Part shown: piece by piece, positions 34,476-51,031 of the stretch | Position numbering within the stretch: position 1 is the first letter of the stretch | Layout of the letters: each line of letters starts with the position of its first letter | Source: Deinococcus sp. Marseille-Q6407 | Lineage (GTDB): Bacteria; Deinococcota; Deinococci; Deinococcales; Deinococcaceae | Length of the DNA stretch: 64,000 nucleotides | Assembly: GCF_946848805.1 (NCBI RefSeq) | Contig: NZ_CAMPFU010000002.1 | Location: forward strand, 890,501 to 954,500 | Direction of reading: 5' to 3' | Notes under the pieces: model-generated | Told to the model about the DNA's origin: nothing | Databases searched by the model: none | The model's input: the letters and a program-made list of their open reading frames with translations, nothing else | Translations under genes and position numbers: made by a program

Positions 34476-35494
34476 TGACCACCGCTACTCCCCAGAACGT
34501 CCCGGCTGTTAAGAAAACCTCGCGCTTCCAGAACTTCTGGCAGGGCAAGCCGATGCGCAAGCTGCGCCGCAACAAGCTGGCCATGATCGGCATGCTGATC
34601 ACCCTGCTGTTCGGTCTGGTGGCCCTGTTCGCGCCCATGATCGCGCCGCCCAAGTTCAACTGCTCACGCGACCTGGGCATGACCGAGCAGAGCCAGGTCT
34701 ATAACCCGGCCAGCCCGGTGATGTGGAAGGCCATGTTCGCGCCGCCGCTCTCGTGCTACCAGACCCAGCGCATCAGCTTCGCGCAGGCCCCGCAGCCGCC
34801 CAGCGCCAAGGCTCCCTTTGGCACCGTGAACGGCTACAACATCTTCCACGGCATGATCTGGGGCACCCGGCTGGTGTTCAAGCTGGCCTTTATCATCGTG
34901 GCGATCAACGTGATCATCGGTACCATCGTCGGGGCCATTTCGGGCTTCTTCGGCGGCTGGGTGGATAATGTTATCCAGCGCTTTATCGACGTGATCTTCG
35001 CCATGCCTGGTCTGGTGCTGACCATCGTGATCCTGACCATTCTGCGTGCCAAGAACCCCGGTGGTGACCCCACCATTCCGATCATCATCGCCTTCGTAAT
35101 TACCGGCTGGTCCGGCTACTCCACCTATGTTCGTGCCGACGTGCTCAAGACCCGCCGCATGGAATATGTGGACGCCGCCCGCGCTCTGGGCGGCAGCGAC
35201 GCCCGGCTGATCTTCAAGCACGTGGTTCCCAATTCGGTGGCCACCTTGCTGACCCTGGCCGTGATGGACCTGGCAACGGTGCCGCTGGGCGTGGCAGCGC
35301 TGTCGTTCCTGGGCTTGGGCTACCCGGTGGGCTACACCGAGTGGGGGCAGATGATCGACTTTGCCCGCCCCTGGCTGAAGCCGGAATACTGGTACGTGCT
35401 GATGTACCCGGCAGGATTCATCGTGCTGTTCAGCCTGGCGTTCAACCTCTTCGGTGACGCCCTGCGCGACGCCTTTGACCCGCGCACTCGCTGA
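34475..35494 (+). CDS. Peptide-type ABC transporter permease (DppC/OppC-like)
   Basis: The 339-residue second permease begins with the family's cytoplasmic [39 protein letters not shown], has an extended periplasmic insert with two Cys (NCSRDLG, LSCYQT), and the EAA loop [29 protein letters not shown]. It pairs with the upstream permease in a heterodimer. The two-Cys insert between the first two membrane segments is larger than in E. coli DppC. The ATG overlaps the upstream TGA. Confidence 0.9.
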   Translation: MTTATPQNVPAVKKTSRFQNFWQGKPMRKLRRNKLAMIGMLITLLFGLVALFAPMIAPPKFNCSRDLGMTEQSQVYNPASPVMWKAMFAPPLSCYQTQRISFAQAPQPPSAKAPFGTVNGYNIFHGMIWGTRLVFKLAFIIVAINVIIGTIVGAISGFFGGWVDNVIQRFIDVIFAMPGLVLTIVILTILRAKNPGGDPTIPIIIAFVITGWSGYSTYVRADVLKTRRMEYVDAARALGGSDARLIFKHVVPNSVATLLTLAVMDLATVPLGVAALSFLGLGYPVGYTEWGQMIDFARPWLKPEYWYVLMYPAGFIVLFSLAFNLFGDALRDAFDPRTR

Positions 35495-35512
35495 ACTAGA
35501 CCCTATCTCTCC

Positions 35513-35551
35513 ACACAAAAGGCACGGGCGCTGGGTCCGTGCCTTTTGTGT
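35513..35551. terminator. Bidirectional terminator after dppBC
   Basis: ACACAAAAGGCACGG and CCGTGCCTTTTGTGT form a 15-bp perfect stem around a nine-base loop. It serves the + operon and the convergent ygfZ operon. Confidence 0.9.
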
Positions 35552-35586
35552 TGTTCTACTAACGGTGAGACACCAGGGGGAAACGC

Positions 35587-36078
35587 TCAGAGCAGACGGG
35601 CCCAGTGGCCCAGCTGCTGCCAGCCCAGGCCATAGGTGACAGCTGCCAGCGCGGCCAATGCCACTGCCAGCCCCGGGCGCGGCAGCGCGGCGCAGGCCAG
35701 CAGCCAGGGAATCGCTGGCGCTGCCGCCAGCCCGAAAGCCGCCGCCAGCAACTGGGTGCGGCGCTGCCGGGCGGTGCCGCCTCGACCGAGTGCCTGACGC
35801 AATTGCCGGCCACTCAGCCAGAACATCAGGGTGGCCAGCGCGGCGGCCAGGCCCAGCAGGGTCAGCGGTACGGTCTCGGCCCCCAGGTCCAGCGGCCGCA
35901 GCCACAGGCCAATCAGGCCCAGCACAGCCCCCACGGCGGCGGTCAGCCCGAAGGAACTGCCGTAAGCTTGCCGGGCCGCTCGGACCAGCTCCACCGGATC
36001 AGCAGTAGAGAGCCCGGCGGTCAGCTGCGCCAGCTGGCGAGTCAGGGGCCCGCTTGGTCCTGCCGGGTCAGCGCTCAT
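35587..36078 (-). CDS. Small membrane protein coupled to ygfZ
   Basis: The 163-residue product has four hydrophobic segments after a short soluble N-terminus, with a basic loop ([13 protein letters not shown]) between the second and third. No family is recognised. Its start overlaps the ygfZ stop by 11 bases (ATGAGCGCTGA), a tight coupling. Confidence 0.68.
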   Translation of the reverse strand: MSADPAGPSGPLTRQLAQLTAGLSTADPVELVRAARQAYGSSFGLTAAVGAVLGLIGLWLRPLDLGAETVPLTLLGLAAALATLMFWLSGRQLRQALGRGGTARQRRTQLLAAAFGLAAAPAIPWLLACAALPRPGLAVALAALAAVTYGLGWQQLGHWARLL

Positions 36079-36997
36079 CGCCGGACGGAAGGGAACCGGC
36101 AGCCAAGGCCACCGGCTGGCCGTTCACAGTCAGGGCCGCATCTGCAGGCAGGTCCAGCCGCAGGCGGCACAGCGCCAGGCCGCCGGCTTCCAGTCCAGTC
36201 TGGCCTACGGTCCGGCTGCCCGACTGCACCTCACTGCGCACCGGGGTGCCGGCCGGCACCTGCAGCCGGCTCAGGCCGTAGCGGGCCTGGCCCCGGGCCT
36301 CCAACCGCGCCATGATTTCCTGCCCCACATAGCAGCCCTTGCGGTAGCTGATGGCCGGCAGCGGCCCACCGAGATCCAGGCCCACCTCCTGCGGCAAAAA
36401 GCCCAGGAAGCCGTCGGCCACCGGGTCGGGCAGGCCCGCCGCCACCCGCGCTGCTTGCAGGTCGTCCCAGGACCGCTCGCTCAGGGTCAGGCCGGCCCGC
36501 AGGTGTTCCAGGACCTGCGCCTCCTGCCGGGCCAGATAGTGCAGGTCCAGCCCGGTCTGCCCACTGCGGTTCACCGCGCCCAGCAGGACCTGCGCTTCTC
36601 CCAGCTGAACGGTCCAAGCGGCACCGAGTTGAGCGGCCTCCTGCGGCCAGCCGGCCAGCTGCGGGGCTGCGGGCCAGCGGCCCCACAGATGCAAGGTCCG
36701 CAAGTCGTCACTGAGGTCCTCAATTTCCACCTGATCGAAGATGACATAGCGGCGCAGCCGGGCAGCCAGCTCGGGCGCTTGCCCGGTGTCCAGATGCAGG
36801 TAGATGTCGTTAGGGCGGCGGTAAATCCGGGCAAACTGCTCGGTCTGCCCACGCACGTTCAGAAAGCAGGCGGCCACATAGCCGGGCACCGGGCAGCTGC
36901 GCAGGTCGTTGGTCATCTGCCCCTGCACAAAATCGAGGCGGTCGGACCCGGTAACCCGCAGCGCACCCGACGGCACGGGGGTGAAAAAAGTGCTCAT
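36068..36997 (-). CDS. ygfZ: Folate-dependent Fe-S cluster protein YgfZ
   Basis: The 309-residue protein resembles the glycine-cleavage T-protein fold and has the diagnostic [17 protein letters not shown] (K-G-C-Y-x-G-Q-E) near residue 222. YgfZ binds tetrahydrofolate and assists maturation or repair of certain iron-sulfur enzymes. The N-terminal [16 protein letters not shown] is typical. TAGGCT lies six bases before the ATG. Confidence 0.92.
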   Translation of the reverse strand: MSTFFTPVPSGALRVTGSDRLDFVQGQMTNDLRSCPVPGYVAACFLNVRGQTEQFARIYRRPNDIYLHLDTGQAPELAARLRRYVIFDQVEIEDLSDDLRTLHLWGRWPAAPQLAGWPQEAAQLGAAWTVQLGEAQVLLGAVNRSGQTGLDLHYLARQEAQVLEHLRAGLTLSERSWDDLQAARVAAGLPDPVADGFLGFLPQEVGLDLGGPLPAISYRKGCYVGQEIMARLEARGQARYGLSRLQVPAGTPVRSEVQSGSRTVGQTGLEAGGLALCRLRLDLPADAALTVNGQPVALAAGSLPSGDER

Positions 36998-37003
36998 GGC
37001 CCC

Positions 37004-37009
37004 AGCCTA
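37004..37009 (-). promoter_or_regulatory. -10 element of ygfZ, leaderless type
   Basis: TAGGCT, six bases before ATG 36997. Confidence 0.65.
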
Positions 37010-37087
37010 GAGCATGCAGCCCGGGGCAAGTCTGGCCGGTGCCCCTATACCATGCCTCATGCCCTGCAGCCTTGCCGCCAGCGCTGC

Positions 37088-38185
37088 TCAGCCGGCCAGG
37101 GCCGCCGCAGCCGCACGGCGGCGCAGCTGGGCGTCGCGGGTCAGGTGCCAGCGCAGCAGCTCGGCCACGGCCTCGCGGATGATGGCCTCCGCCTGCGGCA
37201 ATGTGGAGCGGCGCCATTCCAGGTTGCGCGCCACGATGCTGTTCAGATCGTCGAGGTTATAAAGATAAGCTCCCGGCACCTCCGCAATGTCGGGCGCCAG
37301 GATTCGCGGCAGGCTGATATCGAAGAAGAACAGTGGCCGGCCACCGCGTTGCTGCAGGGCCTGCCGGGCATCAGCGCCCTGCACCACCCAGTGCGGTGCG
37401 GCCGCCGAAGCGATCACCACATCCGCCTGTGGCAGGGCACGCTGCAGCTCCTGATAAGGGCAGGTGCGCCCACCCCAGCGGTCGGCCAGTGAGCGGGCCC
37501 GCTCCTCGGTGCGGTTGACCACCAGCACGTCCGAAACCCCGGCGGCCCGCAGGTGGGTCATGGTCAGCTCGGCCGTTTCACCGGCGCCCAGAATCAGGGC
37601 GGTGTGGCCCTGCAAGTCGCCCAGTACCTCGTGCGCCAGTTCCACCGCGGCGCTCGACACGCTGACCACCCGGTCGCTCAGCCCGGTTTCGCTGCGTACC
37701 CGTTTGCCGGCAGCCAGCGCACTCTGCACCACCTTGTTCATCAGGGTGCCGGTGGCCTGGAAGCTGCCAGCTTCGGCCAACGCCCGCTTGACCTGACCCT
37801 GAATCTGGGTCTCGCCCACCACCAGGCTGTCCAGGCCAGCCACCACCCGGTAAAGATGCTGCACCGCGTCAAGCTCATGGTGCAGATAGAAATAACCCGT
37901 AAAGTCACCCTGGAAAGCCTGATTAAACGCCGCTTCCAGCGAGCCGTGGACCCCGGCCAGATAAATCTCAGTGCGGTTACAGGTGGCGACCACCATCACT
38001 TCGTCGGCGTACTCGCGCAGGGTGCCGTACAGCACCCCGGCGCCCTGCACCGGCACAGCCGCCTGCTCACGGACCGAGACCGGCGCCGTTTGATGGTTCA
38101 GGCCCACCACAGCGAAGTCGAGGGTGGGATGCGGGTTGGCAGCGGTGCCCAGCAAAGACTGGGCCGTGGGACAAGTCAGCAGCAA
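37088..38185 (-). CDS. hemA: Glutamyl-tRNA reductase
   Basis: The 365-residue NADPH-dependent HemA makes glutamate-1-semialdehyde, the first haem precursor. [16 protein letters not shown] is the N-terminal signature; the catalytic Cys is in [25 protein letters not shown] and [16 protein letters not shown] (NADP loop) follow. I choose TTG 38185, since GGAGG lies six bases upstream; the 48-residue upstream extension is not credible. The 286 bp up to hemD hold TATGCT (38348-38353) and a leader of about 155 bases, consistent with post-initiation control. Confidence 0.94.
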   Translation of the reverse strand: MLLTCPTAQSLLGTAANPHPTLDFAVVGLNHQTAPVSVREQAAVPVQGAGVLYGTLREYADEVMVVATCNRTEIYLAGVHGSLEAAFNQAFQGDFTGYFYLHHELDAVQHLYRVVAGLDSLVVGETQIQGQVKRALAEAGSFQATGTLMNKVVQSALAAGKRVRSETGLSDRVVSVSSAAVELAHEVLGDLQGHTALILGAGETAELTMTHLRAAGVSDVLVVNRTEERARSLADRWGGRTCPYQELQRALPQADVVIASAAAPHWVVQGADARQALQQRGGRPLFFFDISLPRILAPDIAEVPGAYLYNLDDLNSIVARNLEWRRSTLPQAEAIIREAVAELLRWHLTRDAQLRRRAAAAALAG

Positions 38186-38347
38186 AAGAGTCCTCCACGA
38201 AACGGAACAGAAAGAAAGCAAGTAGAGCGTGGGCCGAGCAGCTGGGCTGGCAGGCCGGCCGGGGCCGGACGTCAGCGCGGAACAGTGAGGGCGGCGCCAG
38301 CGGCGACAGGGGCCAGAGCAGGCAGGCACGCCCCAAAAACAGCCACC

Positions 38348-38353
38348 AGCATA
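38348..38353 (-). promoter_or_regulatory. Putative -10 element of hemA
   Basis: TATGCT, about 155 bases before the TTG start. No clear -35. Confidence 0.45.
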
Positions 38354-38471
38354 CTCCAGTTTTCAGGGGGCGGCCGTCCCAGACTGACCGTTCAGACAGC
38401 GGCCTGGACGCACTTTTTTGTTTCCTACCGGTCGGGCGGGCCGCTTTTTGAGAGGCTTCTCCTCCCCCCTC

Positions 38472-39236
38472 TTAGGCGGGTTCGCCCAGAGCGGCCAGCA
38501 GTCCTTCCACCGACGGCTCCGCCGCCTGCCGCACCCGGGCAAAGCCTGCCGCGCGGGCTGCCTCTGCCGTCTGGTTTCCCATCGCCAGAATGGGCAGCGC
38601 TGTGCCCAGCTGCTCGGCCAGGCCCGCCGCCGCTCTACCGGAGGCCACCACCACCCAGTCGGCGCCGGTCAGGTCCCGCCGGGCCTCGGCCGAGTAGTGG
38701 ACCGCCTGTGAGCGGTACAGGTCCAGCCGCCGGTAAATGGTCCCCCGGTCAGCCAGCCCCCGCTGCAAGCGGTCACGGCTGCCTTCGCCGGTCACATGCA
38801 GCACCTGCTCGCCGGGCCGGGAAGGCAATTCAGCGGCCAGCGAGTGGGCGTCGGCCTGCCCCGGCACGAAGTCGGGCGAGCGGCCCCAGCGGGCCAGCGG
38901 CCGGGCGGTGCCCTCCCCCACTGCCGCCACCCGCAGGCCTGCCAGCGCCGCTGGGCTCAGGTGCAGTTCCTCCAACCCCTGAATCAGGCTGCGCGCCCCC
39001 TGTGGGCTGGTCAGCGCCAGCCAACTGTAAGATCCCAGGTTACGCAGCTGCTCCGCCCTTCCGGTGGGCACAAAAGTCAGCCCCGGCCAGAGCGCTGCCT
39101 GCCAGCCGGCGGCCCGGGCCAGGCGGGTCAGGCGCTGGCCGCCGGCGCCAGTCAGGGTCACCACGATCCGGCCGTGAGCGGCAGCGGCCGGGGGCATGGG
39201 GTCAAGTGGGGCGTGATCCGGGGGCGGTTCCTGCAT
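38472..39236 (-). CDS. hemD: Uroporphyrinogen-III synthase
   Basis: The 254-residue product has the weakly conserved HemD pattern: RIVVTLTGAGGQRLTRLARAAGW at the N-terminus, SYSWLALTSPQGARSLI, RVAAVGEGTARPL, GEQVLHVTGEGSRDRLQRGLADRG and WVVVASGRAAAGL in order. HemD closes and inverts hydroxymethylbilane into uroporphyrinogen III. Sequence conservation in this family is low, so the call also leans on the neighbouring hemA. ATG 39236 has TACCCT six bases upstream; a 465-codon frame extending further overlaps the divergent der gene and is rejected. Confidence 0.85.
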   Translation of the reverse strand: MQEPPPDHAPLDPMPPAAAAHGRIVVTLTGAGGQRLTRLARAAGWQAALWPGLTFVPTGRAEQLRNLGSYSWLALTSPQGARSLIQGLEELHLSPAALAGLRVAAVGEGTARPLARWGRSPDFVPGQADAHSLAAELPSRPGEQVLHVTGEGSRDRLQRGLADRGTIYRRLDLYRSQAVHYSAEARRDLTGADWVVVASGRAAAGLAEQLGTALPILAMGNQTAEAARAAGFARVRQAAEPSVEGLLAALGEPA

Positions 39237-39242
39237 GGCCCC

Positions 39243-39248
39243 AGGGTA
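39243..39248 (-). promoter_or_regulatory. -10 element of hemD, leaderless type
   Basis: TACCCT, six bases before ATG 39236. Confidence 0.6.
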
Positions 39249-39289
39249 GATCACGCCCGCGCTCACAGCCAGGTCAGGCAGCTGTCCTT

Positions 39290-39295
39290 TATAGT
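39290..39295 (+). promoter_or_regulatory. -10 element of der
   Basis: TATAGT, about 100 bases before the ATG at 39393, giving der a leader with a Shine-Dalgarno, unlike the divergent hemD. Confidence 0.5.
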
Positions 39296-39392
39296 GAACC
39301 ACCACATCTCCGCGCAGTAAGTGCCGGCGCGGACAGCGGCGAGGCCCCCGCATAGACGCGCTGGGAGCCTCGGCACCGAAAGGAGCGTCTAT

Positions 39393-40718
<1,326 letters not shown>

Positions 40719-40747
40719 GGCCCCGGGGAGCAGGACACCCTACAAGA

Positions 40748-40787
40748 CAAGGCGAGGAAAGCGTGATGGGCCGCTTCCTCGCCTTTT
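40748..40787 (+). terminator. Terminator after der
   Basis: AAGGCGAGGAA pairs with TTCCTCGCCTT, then five T. A few inner pairs (GCG/CGC) extend the stem. Confidence 0.88.
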
Positions 40788-40839
40788 TCTTTGGGGTGCC
40801 GAGCCAGGCTAAGGCCAGCAGCCCCCAGCCTTTCAGAAC

Positions 40840-41274
40840 TCAGCAGCCGAAATAGGCGCGCACCTGCGGCTGGAAAGCCCCGTACAGCAACGCCAGCCCG
40901 ATAAAAGGGCCGAACGGCAGGTTCAGCAGCGAGAAGACGCCGATCAGGATACACATTACCCAGGCCCAGCCCCGGCCGTCTTTGACGCCTTCTAGCACGT
41001 AATAAGCCAGCAGGGTCAGGGCCATCAGCAGAAAGAAAGTGGTCCAGAGCGTGGTCTGGAGCATAGCCGGGGTCAGTTCCACGTCCATGCCCATCTGCGG
41101 CAGGGTGGCCTGAATCTGGGCAATCAGTTCCTCCTGCGCAAATGGCAGGCTCAGCAGGCCGATGCTGTTGCTGATCAGCTCAATCGTCAGGGGCAAGGTC
41201 AGCCATTTCAGCTGGCTGGGAACCGGGCGGCGGGAAGCATCGGGGGTCTTATCGGGGGTGTTCTGGCGGGTCAT
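40840..41274 (-). CDS. Small membrane protein
   Basis: The 144-residue product has a hydrophilic N-terminus (about 25 residues) followed by three or four hydrophobic segments; between the first two is a short acidic external loop. No family is recognised. TAAACT lies seven bases before ATG 41274; a 28-residue extension upstream has no signal. Confidence 0.7.
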   Translation of the reverse strand: MTRQNTPDKTPDASRRPVPSQLKWLTLPLTIELISNSIGLLSLPFAQEELIAQIQATLPQMGMDVELTPAMLQTTLWTTFFLLMALTLLAYYVLEGVKDGRGWAWVMCILIGVFSLLNLPFGPFIGLALLYGAFQPQVRAYFGC

Positions 41275-41281
41275 TCCTAGC

Positions 41282-41287
41282 AGTTTA
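41282..41287 (-). promoter_or_regulatory. -10 element of the small membrane protein gene, leaderless type
   Basis: TAAACT, seven bases before ATG 41274. Confidence 0.55.
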
Positions 41288-41363
41288 ACTGCCTTAGCGG
41301 TCAGCGGCAGGAACCGGCTTCGCAAAAGGCGGCCGACCCTAACGAAATAAAAACCCAAGAAAA

Positions 41364-41406
41364 TAAAAAAGGGAGCCGCTCTCCCTGCGCGGGAAAGCGG
41401 CTCTCC
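41364..41406 (-). terminator. Terminator after fusA
   Basis: On the minus strand GAGAGCCGCT pairs with AGCGGCTC(CC) around a 13-base loop, followed by six T. It ends the str operon. Confidence 0.85.
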
Positions 41407-41423
41407 AGGAAAAGCGGGAGGCC

Positions 41424-43520
41424 TTACTTCTTGATCAGTTCCTGGGCCAGGTTGTTGGGCACCTGGCTGTAGTGATCGAAGAACATGGAGTAGTTGGCAC
41501 GGCCCTGGGTCATGGAGCGCATGTCGGTGGCGTAACCGAACATCTCACTCAGGGGCACGAAGGCCTTGACCAGCTGCGCGTTACCGCGGGCTTCCATGCC
41601 CTGCACCTGACCGCGGCGGCTGTTCAGATCGCCGATGATGTCGCCCATGTACTCTTCCGGCACGGTCACTTCAACGCGCATCACGGGTTCCAGGATGGCC
41701 GGAGCGCCCTTCTGCACCGCGTCCTTCAGCGCCATGGAGCCGGCGATCTTAAACGCCATTTCCGAGGAGTCCACTTCGTGGTAGGAGCCGTCATACAGGG
41801 TAACCTTCAGGTCCACCACCGGGAAGCCCAGCATGGGGCCGCTCTGCATGGCTTCTTCGATACCCTTCTGGGCAGGAGCGATGTACTCCTTGGGCACGGT
41901 ACCGCCCACCACGGCGTTTTCGAACACGAAGCCTTCGCCGGGCTGCAGGGGTTCAGCCTTGATCTTCACGTGGCCGTACTGACCACGGCCGCCCGACTGA
42001 CGGGCGAACTTGCTGTCCACGTCCACCGGCTTGGTGATGGTTTCGCGGTAGGCCACCTGGGGCGCGCCCACGTTGGCTTCCACCTTGAATTCACGCTTCA
42101 GGCGGTCCACCAGGATTTCCAGGTGCAGCTCGCCCATGCCGGCGATGGTGGTCTGGCCGCTTTCGGCATCGGTTTCCACCCTGAAGGTGGGGTCTTCTTC
42201 GGCCAGCTTGCTCAGGCCCAGGCCCATCTTTTCCTGGTCAGCCTTGGTCTTGGGCTCAATGGCCAGCTTGATCACGGGTTCGGGCACGTCAATGCTTTCC
42301 AGCAGCACTTCGGGGTCACCGTCACCGATCAGGGTGTTACCGGTACCGGAGTCCTTAAGCCCGATCACGGCGCCCAGCTCGCCGGCCTTGAGGGTATCCA
42401 CTTCTTCGCGGCTGTTGGCGTGCATCTTCAGCAGACGGCCTACGCGTTCGCGCTTGCCCTTGGAAGCGTTGTAGATGTAGCTGCCCGAGGTCATGGTGCC
42501 CGAGTACACGCGCACGAAGGTCAGGCGGCCCACGTAAGGGTCAGCCATGATCTTGAACGCCAGCGCGGCCAGGTGGCCTTCCGGATCGGCTGGGAAGTCC
42601 ATGGTTTCGCCCTCGGTGTCCACCACGGTGCCCTTGATGGGGGGCACGTCCAGGGGGCTGGGCAGATAATCCACCACAGCGTCCAGCAGCAGCTGTACAC
42701 CCTTGTTCTTCAGGGAGCTGCCGCACAGCACGGGGAAGATCTGCTTTTCGACGGTGCCCTGACGCAGGGCAGCCACCAGCTGTTCCTCGTTGGGCTCTTC
42801 GCCTTCGAGGTACATCATCATCAGTTCTTCGTCCACTTCGGCCGCGGCTTCGATCAGCTGGCTGCGCATTTCTTCAACCTTTTCGCTGTACTCGGCCGGC
42901 ACATCTTCCTCGCGGATGTCAGTACCCAGGTCGTTGGTGTAGAAGTAAGCGCGGCGGCGGATCACATCAATGATGCCCTTGAAGTCGTTTTCAGCGCCCA
43001 TCGGGTACTGCACGGGAGCGGGAATAGCGCCTAGGCGTTCCTTGATGTCGTTGATTACCAGTTCGAAGCTGGCGCCGGTCTTGTCCATCTTGTTGGCGAA
43101 AGCGATACGGGGCACGCCGTAACGGTCAGCCTGCCGCCACACGGTTTCGCTCTGCGGTTCCACGCCCTGAGAAGCGTCGAACACGGCCACAGCGCCGTCC
43201 AGCACGCGCATGGAGCGTTCTACTTCAATGGTGAAGTCCACGTGTCCGGGGGTATCGATGATGTTGACGGTGTAGACGTCGTCGGTGCCGGAGCGGGTCC
43301 ACTTGGCAGTGGTAGCGGCGGCGGTGATGGTAATGCCGCGCTCGCGTTCCTGCTCCATCCAGTCCATCTGCGAAGCGCCTTCGTGGGTTTCGCCGATCTG
43401 GTGAATGCGTCCGGTGTAGTACAGGATGCGCTCGGTGGTGGTGGTCTTGCCGGCGTCAATGTGCGCGGCAATCCCGATGTTACGGAAGTTCTGCAGGTAA
43501 TTCTGGGCTTTGGTGGTCAT
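41424..43520 (-). CDS. fusA: Elongation factor G
   Basis: The 698-residue EF-G translocates tRNAs and mRNA on the ribosome. The G1 motif [28 protein letters not shown] and NKMD are in domain I, and the long second half contains the EF-G domains III-V (for example GQYGHVKI and [12 protein letters not shown]). ATG 43520 with GGGAG upstream is used; four residues upstream in frame are ignored. It is the third gene of rpsL-rpsG-fusA; the usual tuf neighbour is instead 6 kb away on the other strand. Confidence 0.98.
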   Translation of the reverse strand: MTTKAQNYLQNFRNIGIAAHIDAGKTTTTERILYYTGRIHQIGETHEGASQMDWMEQERERGITITAAATTAKWTRSGTDDVYTVNIIDTPGHVDFTIEVERSMRVLDGAVAVFDASQGVEPQSETVWRQADRYGVPRIAFANKMDKTGASFELVINDIKERLGAIPAPVQYPMGAENDFKGIIDVIRRRAYFYTNDLGTDIREEDVPAEYSEKVEEMRSQLIEAAAEVDEELMMMYLEGEEPNEEQLVAALRQGTVEKQIFPVLCGSSLKNKGVQLLLDAVVDYLPSPLDVPPIKGTVVDTEGETMDFPADPEGHLAALAFKIMADPYVGRLTFVRVYSGTMTSGSYIYNASKGKRERVGRLLKMHANSREEVDTLKAGELGAVIGLKDSGTGNTLIGDGDPEVLLESIDVPEPVIKLAIEPKTKADQEKMGLGLSKLAEEDPTFRVETDAESGQTTIAGMGELHLEILVDRLKREFKVEANVGAPQVAYRETITKPVDVDSKFARQSGGRGQYGHVKIKAEPLQPGEGFVFENAVVGGTVPKEYIAPAQKGIEEAMQSGPMLGFPVVDLKVTLYDGSYHEVDSSEMAFKIAGSMALKDAVQKGAPAILEPVMRVEVTVPEEYMGDIIGDLNSRRGQVQGMEARGNAQLVKAFVPLSEMFGYATDMRSMTQGRANYSMFFDHYSQVPNNLAQELIKK

Positions 43521-43607
43521 AGACTCCCTCATCTTGGCAGCCCTACGTGATCAATCTGTCACGCGCTGCACGTTAAAGCGTTCAGGCTGAACATCTTCTG
43601 CAAGAAG

Positions 43608-43646
43608 GGCAGGGGCCAGGAACCAAGACTGGCCTGCTTTCCCCTG
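43608..43646 (-). repeat. Stem-loop between rpsG and fusA
   Basis: GGGCAGGGG-type arms (about 43608-43616 and 43638-43646) pair, and an inner GCCAG/CTGGC adds to the stem. There is no T run, so it may be a processing or stability structure adjusting the rpsG/fusA ratio. Confidence 0.45.
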
Positions 43647-43661
43647 CCCCAGCTGCAGCGA

Positions 43662-44138
<477 letters not shown>

Positions 44139-44300
44139 TCAGTTTTCCTCCTTGGAGAAAGTGGGTTAGGGAAAGGGAAAATTCAGGCTTTTACGGCACT
44201 GCCGGAAGCTGCATAGAGGCAGATGGCCGGGGCGGCTGCGGCAGCAGGGAAACCCAGGCGTCACGCTTTAGAAGGCGCTGGCCCGGGCTGTCCCGGCTGA

Positions 44301-44681
44301 TTATTTGGCCGCTTTGGGCTTCTTTGTGCCGTACTTACTGCGGGCCTGGTTCCGGTCCTTCACACCCTGGGTGTCCAGCGCGCCACGGACGATGTGGTAA
44401 CGCACACCGGGAAGGTCCTTCACACGGCCGCCGCGGATCAGCACCACGGAGTGTTCCTGCAGGTTGTGGCCTTCACCGGGGATGTAGGCGGTCACTTCAT
44501 AGCCGCTGCTCAGGCGCACACGGGCAATCTTACGCATAGCCGAGTTGGGCTTTTTGGGGGTGGTGGTTTTCACCACGGTGCACACGCCACGGCGGAAGGG
44601 GCTTCCCTTCAGAGCGGGCACTTTGGTCTTCTTGGCAACGGTCTTACGACCCTTACGGACAAGCTGCTGTACAGTTGGCAG
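44301..44681 (-). CDS. rpsL: Ribosomal protein S12, probable CTG start
   Basis: The 126-residue S12 at the decoding centre shows [15 protein letters not shown] and [28 protein letters not shown]. Other S12 proteins begin Met-Pro-Thr; here Pro-Thr-Val-Gln-Gln is preceded by CTG (44681), with AGGAG eight bases upstream. No ATG or TTG fits; a GTG three codons earlier (44690) has no Shine-Dalgarno of its own, since AGGAG overlaps it. The CTG is the best-supported start, which would be rare. First gene of the str operon. Confidence 0.93.
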   Translation of the reverse strand: MPTVQQLVRKGRKTVAKKTKVPALKGSPFRRGVCTVVKTTTPKKPNSAMRKIARVRLSSGYEVTAYIPGEGHNLQEHSVVLIRGGRVKDLPGVRYHIVRGALDTQGVKDRNQARSKYGTKKPKAAK

Positions 44682-44832
44682 TTCAATCACTCCTATCTGG
44701 GGCTGGAAATATGCCTTCACCCTCGCGAGCGGAGCCGCTGTGGCTCTCTCTTCCTGTCAGCATCCAGGTGAGCGGTGTGGCTGCCGAAACCGTGGACAGA
44801 GCAACCCGTCTGGCCCAGGTTCAACCGAAGCA

Positions 44833-44862
44833 TTTTAGCGTCATTCTGGAAGCCGAATCAAG
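44833..44862 (-). promoter_or_regulatory. Promoter of the str operon
   Basis: TTGATT, an 18-base spacer and TAAAAT on the minus strand, about 145 bases before rpsL. Confidence 0.7.
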
Positions 44863-44924
44863 AGCCGGGCGCCGGTAGTGCGCAGTTTCTGGGGGCCGTG
44901 GCCGGGTACGCCAGACAGAGCCAG

Positions 44925-44997
44925 GCAGAGAGCAGGGGTGGGAAGCCCGATCACTCCGGTTTCCCCGCCCCTGCTCTCTGCGCCCCTACTCTCTGCG
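44925..44997. repeat. Long hairpin with tandem 15-base repeat
   Basis: Arms 44925-44944 and 44960-44981 (GCAGAGAGCAGGGG type) pair over about 19 bases. The right arm is then repeated in tandem: 44968-44982 and 44983-44997 differ at one base. It lies between the ABC exporter stop and the rpsL promoter and could end the exporter transcript. The gene-free stretch 44682-45013 holds only this and the str promoter. Confidence 0.6.
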
Positions 44998-45013
44998 CTT
45001 CTTTCTCGCCTGC

Positions 45014-48783
<3,770 letters not shown>

Positions 48784-48933
48784 CTATTCTCCTTTACCGG
48801 ACCGCGCACCCGGCAGTCCACAGCGCCTCGTGGCTTGCAGCTTCTCGCCGCAGATGGCTCCTTCTTCTTCTCTTTGCCGAACTTCTCTACCGGCCTGATA
48901 TGTCTCGTCCGCCGCAGCCGACTCAAGAGGTTT

Positions 48934-48962
48934 AGTGTAGTGCGGTCAGGCTCCTCTGTCCG
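48934..48962 (-). promoter_or_regulatory. Promoter of the ABC exporter operon
   Basis: CGGACA, a 17-base spacer and TACACT. The leader is about 145 bases. The gene-free stretch 48784-49194 contains this and the divergent tRNA promoter. Confidence 0.5.
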
Positions 48963-49061
48963 TGCTCCGGCTTGCAGAGGTGGTCTCACCTGTCCCACCT
49001 GGGCTAATAGCCGCCGGCCAGAGAGAGATTGAAGAAAATTGTGGCCGGAAAAATAGGAAGT

Positions 49062-49090
49062 GTTGACACGCCTGGGCGCCGGTGTTACTA
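49062..49090 (+). promoter_or_regulatory. Promoter of the tRNA cluster
   Basis: TTGACA, a 17-base spacer and TACTAT, about 100 bases before the first tRNA. The -35 is perfect. Confidence 0.85.
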
Positions 49091-49194
49091 TCTCCATCCG
49101 GAAGTGAGCGAGGGCCAAAGGAGGCCGGCAGCAAGCTTCTGACCTGGGACCCCGCTCGGTTCACCGGGCTGCAAGGTTGAAACAGGGAAGCCAA

Positions 49195-49270
<76 letters not shown>

Positions 49271-49307
49271 AATCATATGCGGAGCCGAAGAATAACTGAA
49301 TGCAGCA

Positions 49308-49394
<87 letters not shown>

Positions 49395-49413
49395 CCACCT
49401 TCAGAGGTGTACT

Positions 49414-49488
<75 letters not shown>

Positions 49489-49492
49489 GACC

Positions 49493-49525
49493 GTGACTTG
49501 CCCTAGAAAGCAAGTCACTTTTTTT
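49493..49525 (+). terminator. Terminator of the tRNA cluster
   Basis: GTGACTTGC and GCAAGTCAC form a 9-bp perfect stem followed by seven T. tuf therefore needs its own promoter. Confidence 0.9.
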
Positions 49526-49585
49526 GGTCATACTGCGCAGTGGGCCAAGCTGACACAGCCGGTGTTTTTAGGAGCAGAGGTTGTG

Positions 49586-49591
49586 TATTCT
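49586..49591 (+). promoter_or_regulatory. -10 element of tuf
   Basis: TATTCT preceded by TGTG (extended -10 type), 44 bases before the ATG. No good -35 is visible. Confidence 0.55.
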
Positions 49592-49635
49592 AGTAAGGCT
49601 TACCCGCCAGCGGGTAAAGAACCCAGGAGGAACAT

Positions 49636-50853
<1,218 letters not shown>

Positions 50854-50870
50854 CTTTAGCGACGTCTTGA

Positions 50871-50900
50871 GGGGAGGGGGCTATGCCCTTCCCCTTTTTA
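50871..50900 (+). terminator. Terminator after tuf
   Basis: GGGGAGGGGGC pairs with GCCCTTCCCC around a short loop, followed by five T. Confidence 0.85.
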
Positions 50901-50977
50901 ATTTTGCCGTTTTATTCTTTGGTTGCCGGTAAAATTGCCTCGCAATCTGAAGCTGCAAGCAGCCCTGCAGCGAGCTA

Positions 50978-50986
50978 TGATATAAT
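50978..50986 (+). promoter_or_regulatory. Extended -10 promoter of rpmE
   Basis: TGATATAAT, a perfect TATAAT with the TGn extension, 45 bases before the rpmE ATG. Confidence 0.8.
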
Positions 50987-51031
50987 TTCAAGGTTCAAGA
51001 TCACGCACCAGACGTGGTCAAGGAGGAAACC

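Noticed and set aside
41472..43034. 520-codon frame antisense to fusA
   Set aside because: Shadow of EF-G; His/Val/Phe-rich composition typical of reversed GC-rich coding sequence.
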